This document shows, piece after piece, positions 5,197 through 5,308 of a stretch of 5,308 nt of DNA. A program made the translations under genes and the position numbers. Below the pieces are notes generated by a model. That model was not told the DNA's origin, searched no databases, and saw nothing but the letters and a program-made list of their open reading frames with translations. The stretch covers positions 1-5,308 of the forward strand of contig NZ_JBKHDN010000190.1 of NCBI RefSeq assembly GCF_046541315.1. The letters are read 5' to 3'. The DNA comes from Lamprobacter sp046541315. GTDB lineage: Bacteria; Pseudomonadota; Gammaproteobacteria; Chromatiales; Chromatiaceae. Position 1 is the stretch's first letter. Every line of letters begins with the position of its first letter.

Positions 5197-5308
5197 TCAT
5201 TCCCCGAGCAGCCGTCGCTTGGCCGCGTTGATCTGGGCGGCGAGGTAGTCGGAGCCGCCGCGATCCGGGTGCAGCTTCTGCATCAAACGACGGTGCGCGG
5301 CGCGGATC
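5197..5308 (-). CDS. J-domain (DnaJ-like) protein, C-terminal part only
   Basis: Only the last 36 codons and the TGA stop are in the window; the 5' part lies beyond 5308. The visible protein reads through A-H-R-R-L-M-Q-K-L-HPD-R-G-G-S-D-Y, then L-A-A-Q-I-N-A-A-K-R-R-L-L-G-E. The HPD tripeptide (codons at 5263-5271) is the signature loop of J domains, which stimulate the ATPase of DnaK/Hsp70. The flanking helices II (basic, R-R-L-M-Q-K) and III (Y-L-A-A-Q-I-N-A-A-K) are as expected. The protein ends right after helix III, so the J domain is C-terminal and lacks the G/F and zinc-finger regions of DnaJ. This resembles Pam18/TIM14-like or DjlA-type J proteins, often membrane-anchored by an N-terminal helix not visible here. 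It converges on the motor-pair genes and is not part of their transcript. Confidence 0.85.
   Translation of the reverse strand, partial: IRAAHRRLMQKLHPDRGGSDYLAAQINAAKRRLLGE

Noticed and set aside
5185..5208. Hairpin CTCG/CGAG plus GGGA/TCCC over the stop codon of the J-domain gene
   Set aside because: It needs a four-base bulge between two 4-bp stems and has no T-run; it also overlaps coding sequence.
1..5308. tRNA, rRNA, CRISPR array, insertion sequence or attachment site
   Set aside because: I saw no cloverleaf, regularly spaced repeats, transposase or terminal inverted repeats; nearly all of the window is accounted for by six genes.

Overview
The window is GC-rich (by eye about two thirds G+C) and densely coded. 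Its gene families fit a Gram-negative proteobacterium: an MTA/SAH deaminase paired with MtnA, a MotA/TolQ/ExbB-type channel protein, and an OmpA-like peptidoglycan-binding protein. A gammaproteobacterium, perhaps of the Chromatiales type, is my best guess. That assignment is inferred from gene content and composition; there is no marker gene here.

Layout. Positions 1-1655 on the minus strand hold a two-gene unit, mtnA followed after 8 nt by pgsA. An 84-bp divergent intergenic region (1656-1739) contains a perfect 7-bp inverted repeat centred on CGCG, plus a 12-nt direct repeat with a 20-bp period. Positions 1740-5094 on the plus strand hold a tight three-gene run: mtaD, then a four-TM MotA/ExbB-like protein, then a one-TM protein with a long predicted coiled coil and a C-terminal OmpA domain. 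The gaps are 12 and 13 nt. A 102-bp convergent gap follows. The window ends inside the 3' end of a minus-strand gene for a short J-domain protein.

How the genes work together. MtaD and MtnA both belong to salvage of methylthioadenosine (MTA), the by-product of SAM-dependent polyamine and homoserine-lactone synthesis. MtaD deaminates MTA to methylthioinosine. A phosphorylase not present here would give methylthioribose-1-phosphate, which MtnA isomerises. Divergent placement around one operator-like palindrome suggests co-regulation. PgsA makes phosphatidylglycerol phosphate and has no evident metabolic link to MtnA.

The most interesting part is 3126-5094. It encodes a stand-alone ion-driven motor pair: a MotA-like stator with four TM segments, and a MotB-like partner with the TM aspartate (D20), about 145 proline-free residues of predicted coiled coil, and an intact peptidoglycan-binding OmpA domain. 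There is no flagellar, Tol-Pal or TonB gene beside it. It has the same general parts as the ZorA/ZorB motor of Zorya defence, but no ZorC, ZorD or ZorE is in the window and the extended element is on the periplasmic side. Its biological role appears not to be established.
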